From assembly GCA_022510925.1 (NCBI GenBank), contig JAFLSO010000013.1, positions 1 through 47,055 of the forward strand: 47,055 bases of DNA. Direction: 5' to 3'. The stretch comes from Treponema sp. Its GTDB lineage: Bacteria; Spirochaetota; Spirochaetia; Treponematales; Treponemataceae. The notes under the pieces were generated by a model, which saw only the letters and a list, made by a program, of their open reading frames with translations, made no database searches and had not been told where the DNA came from. Of this stretch, positions 15,244-22,806 are shown one piece after another. The position numbers were made by a program, and so were the translations under genes. Numbering within the stretch: the stretch's first letter is position 1; the number at the start of each line of letters is the position of its first letter.

Positions 15244-15588
15244 TCATGAGCCTGATAAAATCATTTTAAATGGCCCAAGAAGATAGCTCACGGACAGAAA
15301 AAGACAGAGCGCGCACGGAAGAAAAACCAGCCATGTAAGAGGATTCTTTCGCATATCTTTAGGAAAAAGAATGAACGCAAAAATATTAGCAAGCAGCAAA
15401 GGAATGACGCCGGCAGTAAGGACCATGCCCGCGCTGTCCCACGCCTCGGCAGGAAGCATAGCGTCCGGATTTCGCACGGACTCATCATGCATAAGATACG
15501 GCACGGAAAAAATCACAAGGCAGATGATTCCGGCCAGATTCACTACTACGGCCGCCGCCGTTTTTATCAGACTGATTCTTCCCCGCAT
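15244..15588 (-). CDS. Small hypothetical membrane protein
   Basis: 114 residues from ATG 15588 (MRGRISLIK), chosen because GGAG lies five bases upstream. Three hydrophobic segments are visible: about 10-30 (AAAVVVNLAGIICLVIFSV), 54-74 (GMVLTAGVIPLLLANIFAFIL) and 84-104 (LTWLVFLPCALCLFLSVSYL), with a polar loop after the first. I do not recognise the family. It runs opposite to its neighbours, convergent with the flavin reductase and divergent from the MarR gene. Confidence 0.6.
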   Translation of the reverse strand: MRGRISLIKTAAAVVVNLAGIICLVIFSVPYLMHDESVRNPDAMLPAEAWDSAGMVLTAGVIPLLLANIFAFILFPKDMRKNPLTWLVFLPCALCLFLSVSYLLGPFKMILSGS

Positions 15589-15674
15589 TTCGCTCCAATA
15601 TAGCACGTCATGCGAAAACAGGCAACCGCAGAGAACCTGTCATTCGTAATCAAAATCCCGCGCCTCCTCAGAAT

Positions 15675-15703
15675 TTGACACCTCCATAATAATCTGATAT
15701 AAT
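15675..15703 (+). promoter_or_regulatory. Consensus sigma70 promoter of the MarR-PPOX operon
   Basis: Perfect TTGACA (15675-15680), 17-base spacer and perfect TATAAT (15698-15703). It is the strongest promoter in the window and should need repression. Confidence 0.9.
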
Positions 15704-15711
15704 CGCAACAG

Positions 15712-15737
15712 TTCTATATAGAAATATTCTAATTAGA
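15712..15737 (+). promoter_or_regulatory. Two palindromes after the -10: probable MarR operators
   Basis: TTCTATATAGAA (15712-15723) and TCTAATTAGA (15728-15737) are both perfect palindromes and share a TCTA...TAGA frame, with centres 15 bases apart. They begin just after the predicted +1 and precede the MarR start, the usual place for autorepression. Confidence 0.6.
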
Positions 15738-15752
15738 TACAAAGAGGACAAA

Positions 15753-16199
15753 TTGGAGACTAAGGGCGGGTTTTATATCACGCAGATAAAGCAGCTTCAG
15801 GACAGGATTTTCGGAAGAATGCTGCTTGACAAGGGAATTGAGCTGAGCGGCACCCAGGGCAGGATTCTGTTTGTCCTGTGGAAAGATGACAATCTCTCTA
15901 TAAGCCAGATAAGCGAGAGAACTTCCCTTGCAAAAAACACGGTGTCCATTATTGTGAGCGGAATGGTCAGAAAAGGAATAGTGGAGCGCAAGATGAGCCC
16001 GGAGAACCGCCGCCAGACAATCATATCTCTCACAGGGCATGCTAAATCCCTGCGAAGAAAATATGAGACGGTCTCTGACAGAATGGGGGCTCTGTTCTAT
16101 CAGGGGTTCACTAAAAGAGAGCAAAAGGAATTCGAGCATTACCTTTTCAGGATACTTACCACGCTCACAAATGAGATGAGCGCAAAGGAATATTCTTAA
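15753..16199 (+). CDS. MarR-family transcriptional regulator
   Basis: 148 residues from a TTG start with GAGGA four bases upstream. It has the MarR winged-helix layout: helix ELSGTQGRILFVLW, recognition region SISQISERTSLAKNTVSIIVSGMVRKGIVERKMSPENRRQ (wing with the D/ENRR motif), then dimerisation helices at the C-terminus. Such dimers repress promoters until a small molecule or oxidant releases them. There is no obvious redox-sensing Cys, as none occurs in the protein, so a ligand is more likely than thiol oxidation. It probably represses its own consensus promoter through the palindromes at 15712-15737, and the PPOX-fold gene 13 bases downstream. Confidence 0.88.
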   Translation: METKGGFYITQIKQLQDRIFGRMLLDKGIELSGTQGRILFVLWKDDNLSISQISERTSLAKNTVSIIVSGMVRKGIVERKMSPENRRQTIISLTGHAKSLRRKYETVSDRMGALFYQGFTKREQKEFEHYLFRILTTLTNEMSAKEYS

Positions 16200-16212
16200 A
16201 AGCGAGGATAAA

Positions 16213-16632
16213 ATGAGGAGCAAAGAGCAGATTATCAATTTTATTCAGAAACAGAAAACAGCGTTCATCGCATCCGTGGACGAGGATGGATTTCCGAACA
16301 TGAAGGCCATGTTCGCGCCAAGGAAGATTGACGGAAATCATTTTTATTTCACCACGAACACCTCCAGCATGCGCGCGCAGCAGTTCATGAGAAATCCCAA
16401 GGCAAGCATTTATTTTTACAGCAGGGGACGTTTCAAGTACGAGGGTCTCATGCTCACCGGAACGATGGAAGTCCTTCAGGATGAGGCGAGCAAAAAAGAA
16501 ATCTGGCGGACTGGCGACACGATGTTCTACAAAAAAGGAGTGACCGACCCGGACTACTGCGTGCTCAAGTTCACCGCAAAAAAAGCAAGGCACTACTCTG
16601 ATTTAAAATCTGAAAGCTTTGATTTTGCCTGA
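16213..16632 (+). CDS. Pyridoxamine 5'-phosphate oxidase-fold (flavin-binding) protein
   Basis: 139 residues with the general-stress/PPOX-like split barrel: QKTAFIASVDEDGFPNMKAMFAP near the start, then FYFTTNTSSMRAQQFMRNPKASIYFY, where family members bind FMN or F420 phosphate, and LTGTMEVL. The function is likely a flavin-dependent reductase or flavin-binding protein; true pyridoxal synthesis is unlikely. GAGGA before the ATG and the 13-base gap put it in the MarR operon, suggesting induction by the same signal. Confidence 0.85.
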   Translation: MRSKEQIINFIQKQKTAFIASVDEDGFPNMKAMFAPRKIDGNHFYFTTNTSSMRAQQFMRNPKASIYFYSRGRFKYEGLMLTGTMEVLQDEASKKEIWRTGDTMFYKKGVTDPDYCVLKFTAKKARHYSDLKSESFDFA

Positions 16633-16817
16633 CCCCAGGCATAGACTTACGAACAAAAAGGCAGACAAAAAGCACACGCCGAGCCGGGAGCGCATAAAGT
16701 GCCGCGGGACTTAAAATAATCCGAGCATGATACGCGTGCTCCAAACTTAGAATGTGCTGTTATTGTCAGGTAAAAAATAGCACTGTTTGCCGGAAGTGTC
16801 AACGAACCCGGATATTT

Positions 16818-17690
16818 TTAAATCATCACTTTACGAAGCTCGTACTCCACTATGTCTGTGGCACCTAGGGCCTGCAATTTTGGGAGCAGAGTGGGCACAT
16901 CGCTTTTCTTTACGGCCACTTTTATGGCGTATCCGTTCCCGCCGAAAAGAGGGCTCACCGTGGGACTGCGCATGGAGGGCAGGCCTTCCACAAGCGCCTC
17001 AAATTTTTCCTGCGTCACGTTCATCTCAAGCATCACGCGGCTCCGGGCATTCAGCACAGTCTCAAAAAGCATTTTCAGCTCCAGGATTTTGCGCTTCTTC
17101 TCCGGATCAGCCATGGCGCTCCTGCTGGCGTACATCCGCGTGGAGGACTCCATAAGCGTGTCCACTATTTTCAGCCGGTTCGCTTTTAAAGATGAGCCCG
17201 TGCTGGTGTTGTCTATGAGAATCTGCGCTATGGAATTCTCCTCAGGCTGAACGAAACCTTCGCTTGTTCCCCAGGTGCGGAAAATAGTTCCCCGGATGTT
17301 CTTTTGCTCCAGCCAGCGCGCGCTAAGGTTCTGATATTCCGTGGCTATGGTCACAGGATTTTTGCAAATGGAATCGAATTCAGAATTCTCAGGAATGGCG
17401 GCCACTATGCGCACCGGGTCAAAACCCAAGTCCATAATCTCTTCCACTTTATCCTGAACGCCGTTCTCGTAAACCCAGTCCTTCCCGCTGAAACCTAAAT
17501 CTGCTTTTCCGCTAGCAAGGAGCGCGCTTGTTATCTGCGGCTTAACCACCTGAAACGCAAGGTCATCCTGATTTGTGACGGGAAAATAAGTTCTGTCCGG
17601 TAAGTAAATGGAAATTCCCACATCGCTTAAAAGTGAGTAAACGGACTCGTAAATACGACCCTTTGCAAGAAGAATCTTTAATTTTTCCAT
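16818..17690 (-). CDS. hisG: ATP phosphoribosyltransferase, long form
   Basis: 290 residues, the length of long-form HisG with its own C-terminal ACT-like regulatory domain, so it needs no HisZ partner. The catalytic part starts LKILLAKGRIYESVYSLL and includes ADLGFSGKDWVYENG; the C-terminal part (GGNGYAIKVAVKKSDVPTLLPKLQALGATDIVEYEL) is the histidine-sensing domain. It makes phosphoribosyl-ATP, the first step of histidine synthesis. No other his gene is nearby. There is no Shine-Dalgarno sequence; an extended -10 (TGC-TAGAAT) ends six bases before the ATG. Confidence 0.93.
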   Translation of the reverse strand: MEKLKILLAKGRIYESVYSLLSDVGISIYLPDRTYFPVTNQDDLAFQVVKPQITSALLASGKADLGFSGKDWVYENGVQDKVEEIMDLGFDPVRIVAAIPENSEFDSICKNPVTIATEYQNLSARWLEQKNIRGTIFRTWGTSEGFVQPEENSIAQILIDNTSTGSSLKANRLKIVDTLMESSTRMYASRSAMADPEKKRKILELKMLFETVLNARSRVMLEMNVTQEKFEALVEGLPSMRSPTVSPLFGGNGYAIKVAVKKSDVPTLLPKLQALGATDIVEYELRKVMI

Positions 17691-17696
17691 GCGCGT

Positions 17697-17725
17697 ATTC
17701 TAGCAGAAAGATCAGCAGAGCGCAA
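17697..17725 (-). promoter_or_regulatory. hisG promoter, predicted leaderless
   Basis: Minus strand: TTGCGC (17725-17720), 17-base spacer ending in TGC, TAGAAT (17702-17697), then six bases to ATG 17690. The -35 lies inside the end of the upstream DUF3899 gene. Confidence 0.6.
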
Positions 17726-18107
17726 GAAGTGCCAGAGAAAGTCCCAGCAGCAGAAGTCCCGTGACAAACGCCTGCCAGTTAAAAGGTTTTCTTGCTGAGG
17801 ATTTCTTTTCCGTGTAATCAAAGTAAGTCTCATGCGCAAAGGAATTCTCTTTTCTAAAGAAGTGCGACTTTATTTTTTTAAAGGCAAAAGAGAGCATGTC
17901 AAATCCGCCGCACTTTGACACGAGCGAAAGAAAAGAAATGCTCGCAAAAATTATTCCCGTTACAAACGCCGCGTCACACCAGGCATGCGCAGGGGAGTAA
18001 TCTGCATGCGAGCGTGAGACATAAAAGTAAAGCAGCACCACAATAAGTCCTGCCGCCGCAAAATATATGGCAAGCGAGAATATCTTTATTTTATGTTCTC
18101 TTTCCAT
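17712..18107 (-). CDS. Small membrane protein, DUF3899-like
   Basis: 131 residues: a first membrane segment (about 8-30), a second (about 46-62), the motif GGFDMLSFAFKKI at the membrane edge, a charged cytoplasmic stretch, and a last membrane segment (about 112-130). The GxFDxxxYxxK-like motif is what I recall from DUF3899 proteins; the match is by eye. Its start overlaps the end of oppF by 22 bases, so it is translated from the opp operon mRNA, but its role there is unknown. Confidence 0.65.
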   Translation of the reverse strand: MEREHKIKIFSLAIYFAAAGLIVVLLYFYVSRSHADYSPAHAWCDAAFVTGIIFASISFLSLVSKCGGFDMLSFAFKKIKSHFFRKENSFAHETYFDYTEKKSSARKPFNWQAFVTGLLLLGLSLALLALC

Positions 18108-19030
18108 GTCTTGAATTCACTTTCAGAGCACAGCACAAAATGTTCCGGGCGTATTTCTCTCATGCACGGAGACTCCCGCGAATAGTCATGCGCCGTCTTA
18201 GGATTGTAAATCAGGCGAGCGCGTTTCTGCTCATAGTCAGGGTCAGGTAGTGGAATGGCGCTTAGAAGACTTTTAGTGTACGGATGGACGGGGAAAGAAA
18301 AAAGCTCCTCTCCCACGGCAAGCTCCACGATTTTTCCCGCATACATTACCGCTATGCGGTCACAGAAATATTTTACCACGGAAAGGTCATGCGCTATAAA
18401 CAGAATCGTAAGATTCATGCTGCGCTTGAGCTCGTTTAGAAGATTTATTATCTGCGCTTTTATGGAAACGTCCAGCGCGCTTATGGGCTCGTCGGCGATT
18501 ATAAGCTCGGGCTCCATTATTATGGCGCGCGCGATTCCTATCCGCTGGCGCTGTCCGCCCGAGAATTCATGCGGATAGCGGTCTATGTATTCCGGCCTCA
18601 ATCCCACCTGCCTCAGGACTTTAAAGACGCGCTCCGTTATCTCCTGCTCGCTCTTAACTCCCTTTATGCGTAATCCCTCCGCTATTATTTCCCTGACGGT
18701 CATTCGCGGATCAAGCGAGGATACGGGATCCTGAAAAATCATCTGCATTCCAAGATTAAATTTCCTGCCTCTCCTAGATGCGTTTACAAGCTCATCCTTA
18801 AAATATATTTTTCCGCCTGTGACAGGATAAAGCCCTATGATGCTTCTGCCGGTGGTGGTTTTTCCTGAGCCGCTCTCCCCCACCAGACCCAGGACCTCTC
18901 CTTTGAGAATCTCGAATGACACGTCATCCACCGCGCGCACAGAATTGTTTTTAAAATACTGCTTTAGATTCTCCACGCGTAAGAGGACTGTCTTTTCTGT
19001 CTCGTTTGATTCATTCGTCTCACTGCTCAT
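18086..19030 (-). CDS. oppF: Oligopeptide ABC transporter ATP-binding protein OppF
   Basis: 314 residues with Walker A GESGSGKT, Q-loop FQDPVSSLDP, signature FSGGQRQR, Walker B LIIADEP and the C-terminal oligopeptide/dipeptide family extension (PVHPYTKSLLSAIPLPDP). It pairs with OppD to power peptide uptake at the inner membrane. Its start overlaps the end of oppD by 11 bases. The C-terminus ends shortly after MREIRPEHFVLCSESE, without the fuller cysteine pattern (CxxxxPxC) seen in many OppF proteins; only one Cys pair-like arrangement is left. Confidence 0.93.
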   Translation of the reverse strand: MSSETNESNETEKTVLLRVENLKQYFKNNSVRAVDDVSFEILKGEVLGLVGESGSGKTTTGRSIIGLYPVTGGKIYFKDELVNASRRGRKFNLGMQMIFQDPVSSLDPRMTVREIIAEGLRIKGVKSEQEITERVFKVLRQVGLRPEYIDRYPHEFSGGQRQRIGIARAIIMEPELIIADEPISALDVSIKAQIINLLNELKRSMNLTILFIAHDLSVVKYFCDRIAVMYAGKIVELAVGEELFSFPVHPYTKSLLSAIPLPDPDYEQKRARLIYNPKTAHDYSRESPCMREIRPEHFVLCSESEFKTWKENIK

Positions 19031-20333
19031 CGTTTACCTCGGCATTTCTAAGGCGTGCCATGCGCTCTTTTATCTGCTCAGGGATTTCTATTTTAGGCGC
19101 AAGAGGATGCAGAAGCCATGTGGCCGCCTGATGGGTCTCGCTGATTTTAAACATGGGAGGCTCCATCTCTAAATCTATCTGCATGGCATATTTATTTCTG
19201 GGGGCGAACGCGTCTCCCTTTATCTCCTTAAGCATGTTGGGCGGAGTTCCGGGAATGGCCTCCAGCTGATTTTTGGTGTTTAAATCCGGCATGGAGGAAA
19301 GCAGCGCCCATGTATAAGGATGCGCCGGGCTGTAGAAAATATCGCGGCTGGTTCCTGTCTCCACGATTTTTCCCGCGTACATCACCGCTATGCGGTCCGC
19401 CACGTTGGCTACCACGCCCAGGTCGTGCGTTATAAAAATCACGCTCATGTTCCTGGATTTTTTCAGGCGGTTTATAAGCTCCAGAATCTGCGCCTGAATG
19501 GTCACGTCCAGCGCCGTAGTGGGCTCATCGCAAATCAAAAGCTCCGGGTTTGCGGCTATGGCAATGGCTATCACGATTCTTTGCCGCATTCCGCCAGAAA
19601 ATTCAAACGGATACTGATTGAATCTTTTCTCTCCGTCCGTAATTCCCACTTCCTGCATTATGCTCAGCGCCTTTTTGTACGCAAGCTTTCCGGTGACTTT
19701 AAAAGTCTTTTTGCATATAAGGGCGCGAAGCCCCTCTTTTTGCTCCGGCTCCAGATTCAACCCGGAAAGAAAATCCGGGGCGTCTTTTGCGGCGGTAAGC
19801 GCGTCCAAGCTGATAAAATTATCAAAGTCAGTGGAAGAGAAATACGCGGCGTATGACTTCTCCGCCTGCCTGACTTGTTTTCTCACGGAAGAAAATAGTT
19901 TTATATCAAACTTATCTTTTAAATCATCCAGATATTTCTTTAAGTCACGCGCGGCGGCCCTCTGACTTGCGCGGCCATTTAAAATAGAAGCCTCGGTCAT
20001 CTGCGTGCCTATTTTTACTATCGGATCCAGACTGCTCATAGGATCCTGGAACACCATGGTGATTTTACTTCCGCGTATACGGTTGAATTCCTTTTCCGTG
20101 CATTTTAAAAGATCTTTACCCGCATATAAAATTTGGCCGCCCTCTATGACGGCGTTAGGAGACTCCAGCCCCAAAATCGCTTTTGCTGTGACAGACTTTC
20201 CGCTTCCGCTCTCACCCACGATGGCGAGCGTCTCACCTTTTTTAAGATTAAAGCTTATGTCCCGCACCGCATGCACCATGCCTTTTCCCGTGCGGAACGA
20301 AACCGTAAGATTTTTCACTTCCAAATCAAGCAT
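19020..20333 (-). CDS. oppD: Oligopeptide ABC transporter ATP-binding protein OppD with a large insertion
   Basis: 437 residues from ATG 20333, chosen because GAGG precedes it and MLDLEVKNLTVSF is the family start. Walker A GESGSGKS (40-47), Q-loop FQDPMSSLDP (95-104), signature FSGGMRQR (245-252) and Walker B LLICDEP (265-271) are intact. Between Q-loop and signature there are about 149 residues where 55-60 are usual: a charged helical insert of roughly 90-100 residues (about 118-218) sits in the helical subdomain, which contacts the permeases. Ordinary OppD is about 330-350 residues. The start overlaps the oppC end by 8 bases. Confidence 0.92.
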   Translation of the reverse strand: MLDLEVKNLTVSFRTGKGMVHAVRDISFNLKKGETLAIVGESGSGKSVTAKAILGLESPNAVIEGGQILYAGKDLLKCTEKEFNRIRGSKITMVFQDPMSSLDPIVKIGTQMTEASILNGRASQRAAARDLKKYLDDLKDKFDIKLFSSVRKQVRQAEKSYAAYFSSTDFDNFISLDALTAAKDAPDFLSGLNLEPEQKEGLRALICKKTFKVTGKLAYKKALSIMQEVGITDGEKRFNQYPFEFSGGMRQRIVIAIAIAANPELLICDEPTTALDVTIQAQILELINRLKKSRNMSVIFITHDLGVVANVADRIAVMYAGKIVETGTSRDIFYSPAHPYTWALLSSMPDLNTKNQLEAIPGTPPNMLKEIKGDAFAPRNKYAMQIDLEMEPPMFKISETHQAATWLLHPLAPKIEIPEQIKERMARLRNAEVNDEQ

Positions 20334-21831
20334 CTTCCGCACCTCGCAAAGTGGGATTGAACGCATCCCGCAGACCGTTACCGAATTCATTAAAGCAGAC
20401 AAGCAAGATGGAAATAAACGCCGCCGGGAAAAACAGACAGTGTGGATACGTGGAGAGTGTGGCTTTGGCGGCGTTGAGCATGGTTCCCACGCTTGTCATG
20501 CTGTCGCCCTCCAGGTTCACAATTCCCAGATAAGTTAAATTCGCCTCGCTGAAAATCACGCCCGGGATGGTCAGAACGCTCGCGGTTATTATGAAGCCTA
20601 TGGCGTTCGGCAGGATGTGGCTGAAAATGAGGCGCATGTCGCCCGCGCCTAAAGTGCGGCTCGCCAGAACATAATCCTGTCCTTTAAATCGGTACATCTG
20701 CGCGCGCACGGTGGAGGACGTGCCTATCCATCCGTAAAAAATGAACGCGAAAAACATGGACACTATGGGCCCCACTATGTTAGCAAGATACAGCTGGAAC
20801 AAAGCGAAAATCACCAGGGACGGAACATCATACAGAATGTCCTTTATGCGCTCCAGAATTAAATCCAGAGCGCCGCCGTAATAACCTTCCAGGGCACCAA
20901 TCACTATTCCCAGAAAAAGATTTATGGCGGCCACGCAAATGCTTAGCAGAAGAGACAGCCGCGCGCCATAAGCCAGACGAGTGAAAATGTCATATCCGGA
21001 TTTATCCGCGCCGAAAATAAAACTGGCATAATGACCGTTCTTGTAGCGGTACCATTCTTTATACAGAACACGCGTCTCATACTGGGAGCCGTTCATTCGC
21101 GGAACAAAATAAATTTCCTCTTCGGCGTTATGTCCGTCTTCCTGCTTTGCACGCAGAAAGATGTCCTGCAATTCCCCGCTGTCAGAAAGAATCACATTGC
21201 CGCGCGAGTCAGTCAAAAACCATGCGTTCTGGTCGCCCTTATACGCGGGACTTGCGATGCGCTTCTCATCAAGCATGGGATAAAAAAGTCTCTGCCCCTC
21301 AACGCATTCCTGGCTTTCCCACTGGCGGGCATCATGGTACTCCTGCGGCGTAAGAAGAATTTTTACCCAGCCGGTTTTATTGTAAGTGTCCACACGGATT
21401 ATGTGCCGCTGCATTTTACGTCCTGCTATGTCCCTCTCCTTAACCCCGTAGTATTTTGTGACGGCGCCGGGAATATTCTGAAGGTACTGATATGTCTTTT
21501 CGTTCACCTCCATTTTCTTTGTGCCACTCCAGAATGTGCTTTTTGAGAAAAGTTCGGCGCGGGGAGTGGCATACGCATAATAGCCGTCACGGTCAGAGAT
21601 TTTGTACGGGGAAAAAACGGGAGCCAAAAAAGCGTAGAGCACTAAAACCAAAATTATAAAGAAGCACACCACGGAGCCTTTGTTCTTTACGAATCTGGAA
21701 ATCGCGTCTTTAAAATAACCGGTTGGTTTGGCGGAGAAAATCTCTTCCTCAAAAAAATTCTCCACGCCGTCATCCGCATGAATGAACGTGAATTTTTCCT
21801 TTGGTATGTTTAAGATGTCATTAGTACTCAT
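20326..21831 (-). CDS. oppC: Oligopeptide ABC transporter permease OppC with a long external domain
   Basis: 501 residues against about 300 in typical OppC. A cytoplasmic N-terminus leads to the first membrane helix (about 53-73, VVCFFIILVLVLYAFLAPVF). Some 200 residues of mostly polar sequence follow (YYAYATPRAELF... to ...YASFIFGADKSGYDIF), which must lie outside the inner membrane. The permease core then has the usual helices and EAA-like loop (YVLASRTLGAGDMRLIFSHILPN). The extra domain may contact OppA or peptide; I do not recognise its fold. Coupled to oppB (11-base overlap). Confidence 0.9.
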   Translation of the reverse strand: MSTNDILNIPKEKFTFIHADDGVENFFEEEIFSAKPTGYFKDAISRFVKNKGSVVCFFIILVLVLYAFLAPVFSPYKISDRDGYYAYATPRAELFSKSTFWSGTKKMEVNEKTYQYLQNIPGAVTKYYGVKERDIAGRKMQRHIIRVDTYNKTGWVKILLTPQEYHDARQWESQECVEGQRLFYPMLDEKRIASPAYKGDQNAWFLTDSRGNVILSDSGELQDIFLRAKQEDGHNAEEEIYFVPRMNGSQYETRVLYKEWYRYKNGHYASFIFGADKSGYDIFTRLAYGARLSLLLSICVAAINLFLGIVIGALEGYYGGALDLILERIKDILYDVPSLVIFALFQLYLANIVGPIVSMFFAFIFYGWIGTSSTVRAQMYRFKGQDYVLASRTLGAGDMRLIFSHILPNAIGFIITASVLTIPGVIFSEANLTYLGIVNLEGDSMTSVGTMLNAAKATLSTYPHCLFFPAAFISILLVCFNEFGNGLRDAFNPTLRGAEDA

Positions 21832-22789
21832 TGTTTTTGTTTCCTCCCATGCGTATTCTAGGGTCTATGAATGAGTAGCTTAAGTCCGCAAGTATTCCCG
21901 CCAAAAGTCCTATAGCAACATAAAACATCTGGCATGCCATGAAAACATTGTAGTCCCTGTTCTGGAACGCAAGGATTGACGTGCGCCCTATTCCGGGAAC
22001 CGCAAAAATATTTTCGATAATGTAACTTCCCATGATTATGTAAATGAATTCGCTGAGTATGGACGGCATAAGCGGCACCATAGAATTCCTTAGTGCATGG
22101 CGCACTGTGGCCTGCGTTCTGGTAAGACCCTTTGTCCGCGCCAGAAGCATGTATTCGCTCGTTAAAGATTCCGTGAGCTCCGCGCGTATAAGGCGCATGT
22201 AACTTGCTATGGTTCCAAACGAAAGCGAGAAAACCGGAAGTATCGCGCTGTGCAGCATGGGCCATGAGAACCATTCGCTTCCGTCCTTGAACACAAGCGG
22301 ACACCAGCCCAGCTTAAAGGCCACAAAATATTGCAGCAGGAACGCGTACACAAATGACGGCACGGAGATAAATATCATAATGAATATCTGTATGAGGTGA
22401 TCCTGCCATTTGTTTTTATAAACCGCCGCCAGAGTGCCAAACACTATTCCAAGCGGCAGTGAGAATAAAACGGAAAGCACGTTAAGATAAAGAGTGGCCG
22501 GCAATTTTCCCGCCAGATATGAGCCCACCGGCTGCAGGAAAGTTCCGACCGTGGTGCAGAATCCCCAGTCCCATTTTGTGAATACGCGCCTCAGGAATAT
22601 TCCGTACTGGACCATTATGGGCTTGTTGTATCCCCAGGCCTCGTACATGTCGCTGAGCGCCTTGTCAAATCCGCCCTGCTGGGCTTCTATGGGATTGGGC
22701 AGCATTTTAAAAAGCACGAACATCAGAGTCATAATCACAAAGCAGCTAAGAAACGCAAGCGCTATTCTTTTAAAGATATACTTTATCAT
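21821..22789 (-). CDS. oppB: Oligopeptide ABC transporter permease OppB
   Basis: 322 residues, normal length. It starts MIKYIFKRIALAFLSC with the first helix, has the conserved large periplasmic loop, and the EAA-type coupling motif YMLLARTKGLTRTQATVRHALRNSMVP. It forms the translocation channel with OppC. GGAGAGG precedes the ATG. It sits between oppA (17-base gap) and oppC (11-base overlap). Confidence 0.93.
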   Translation of the reverse strand: MIKYIFKRIALAFLSCFVIMTLMFVLFKMLPNPIEAQQGGFDKALSDMYEAWGYNKPIMVQYGIFLRRVFTKWDWGFCTTVGTFLQPVGSYLAGKLPATLYLNVLSVLFSLPLGIVFGTLAAVYKNKWQDHLIQIFIMIFISVPSFVYAFLLQYFVAFKLGWCPLVFKDGSEWFSWPMLHSAILPVFSLSFGTIASYMRLIRAELTESLTSEYMLLARTKGLTRTQATVRHALRNSMVPLMPSILSEFIYIIMGSYIIENIFAVPGIGRTSILAFQNRDYNVFMACQMFYVAIGLLAGILADLSYSFIDPRIRMGGNKNNEY

Positions 22790-22806
22790 TTCCTCTCCAT
22801 CATTCT

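Noticed and set aside
16628-16643. TGCCTG-ACCC-CAGGCA hairpin at the end of the PPOX gene as a terminator
   Set aside because: It overlaps the stop codon and has no T-run; not listed as a terminator.
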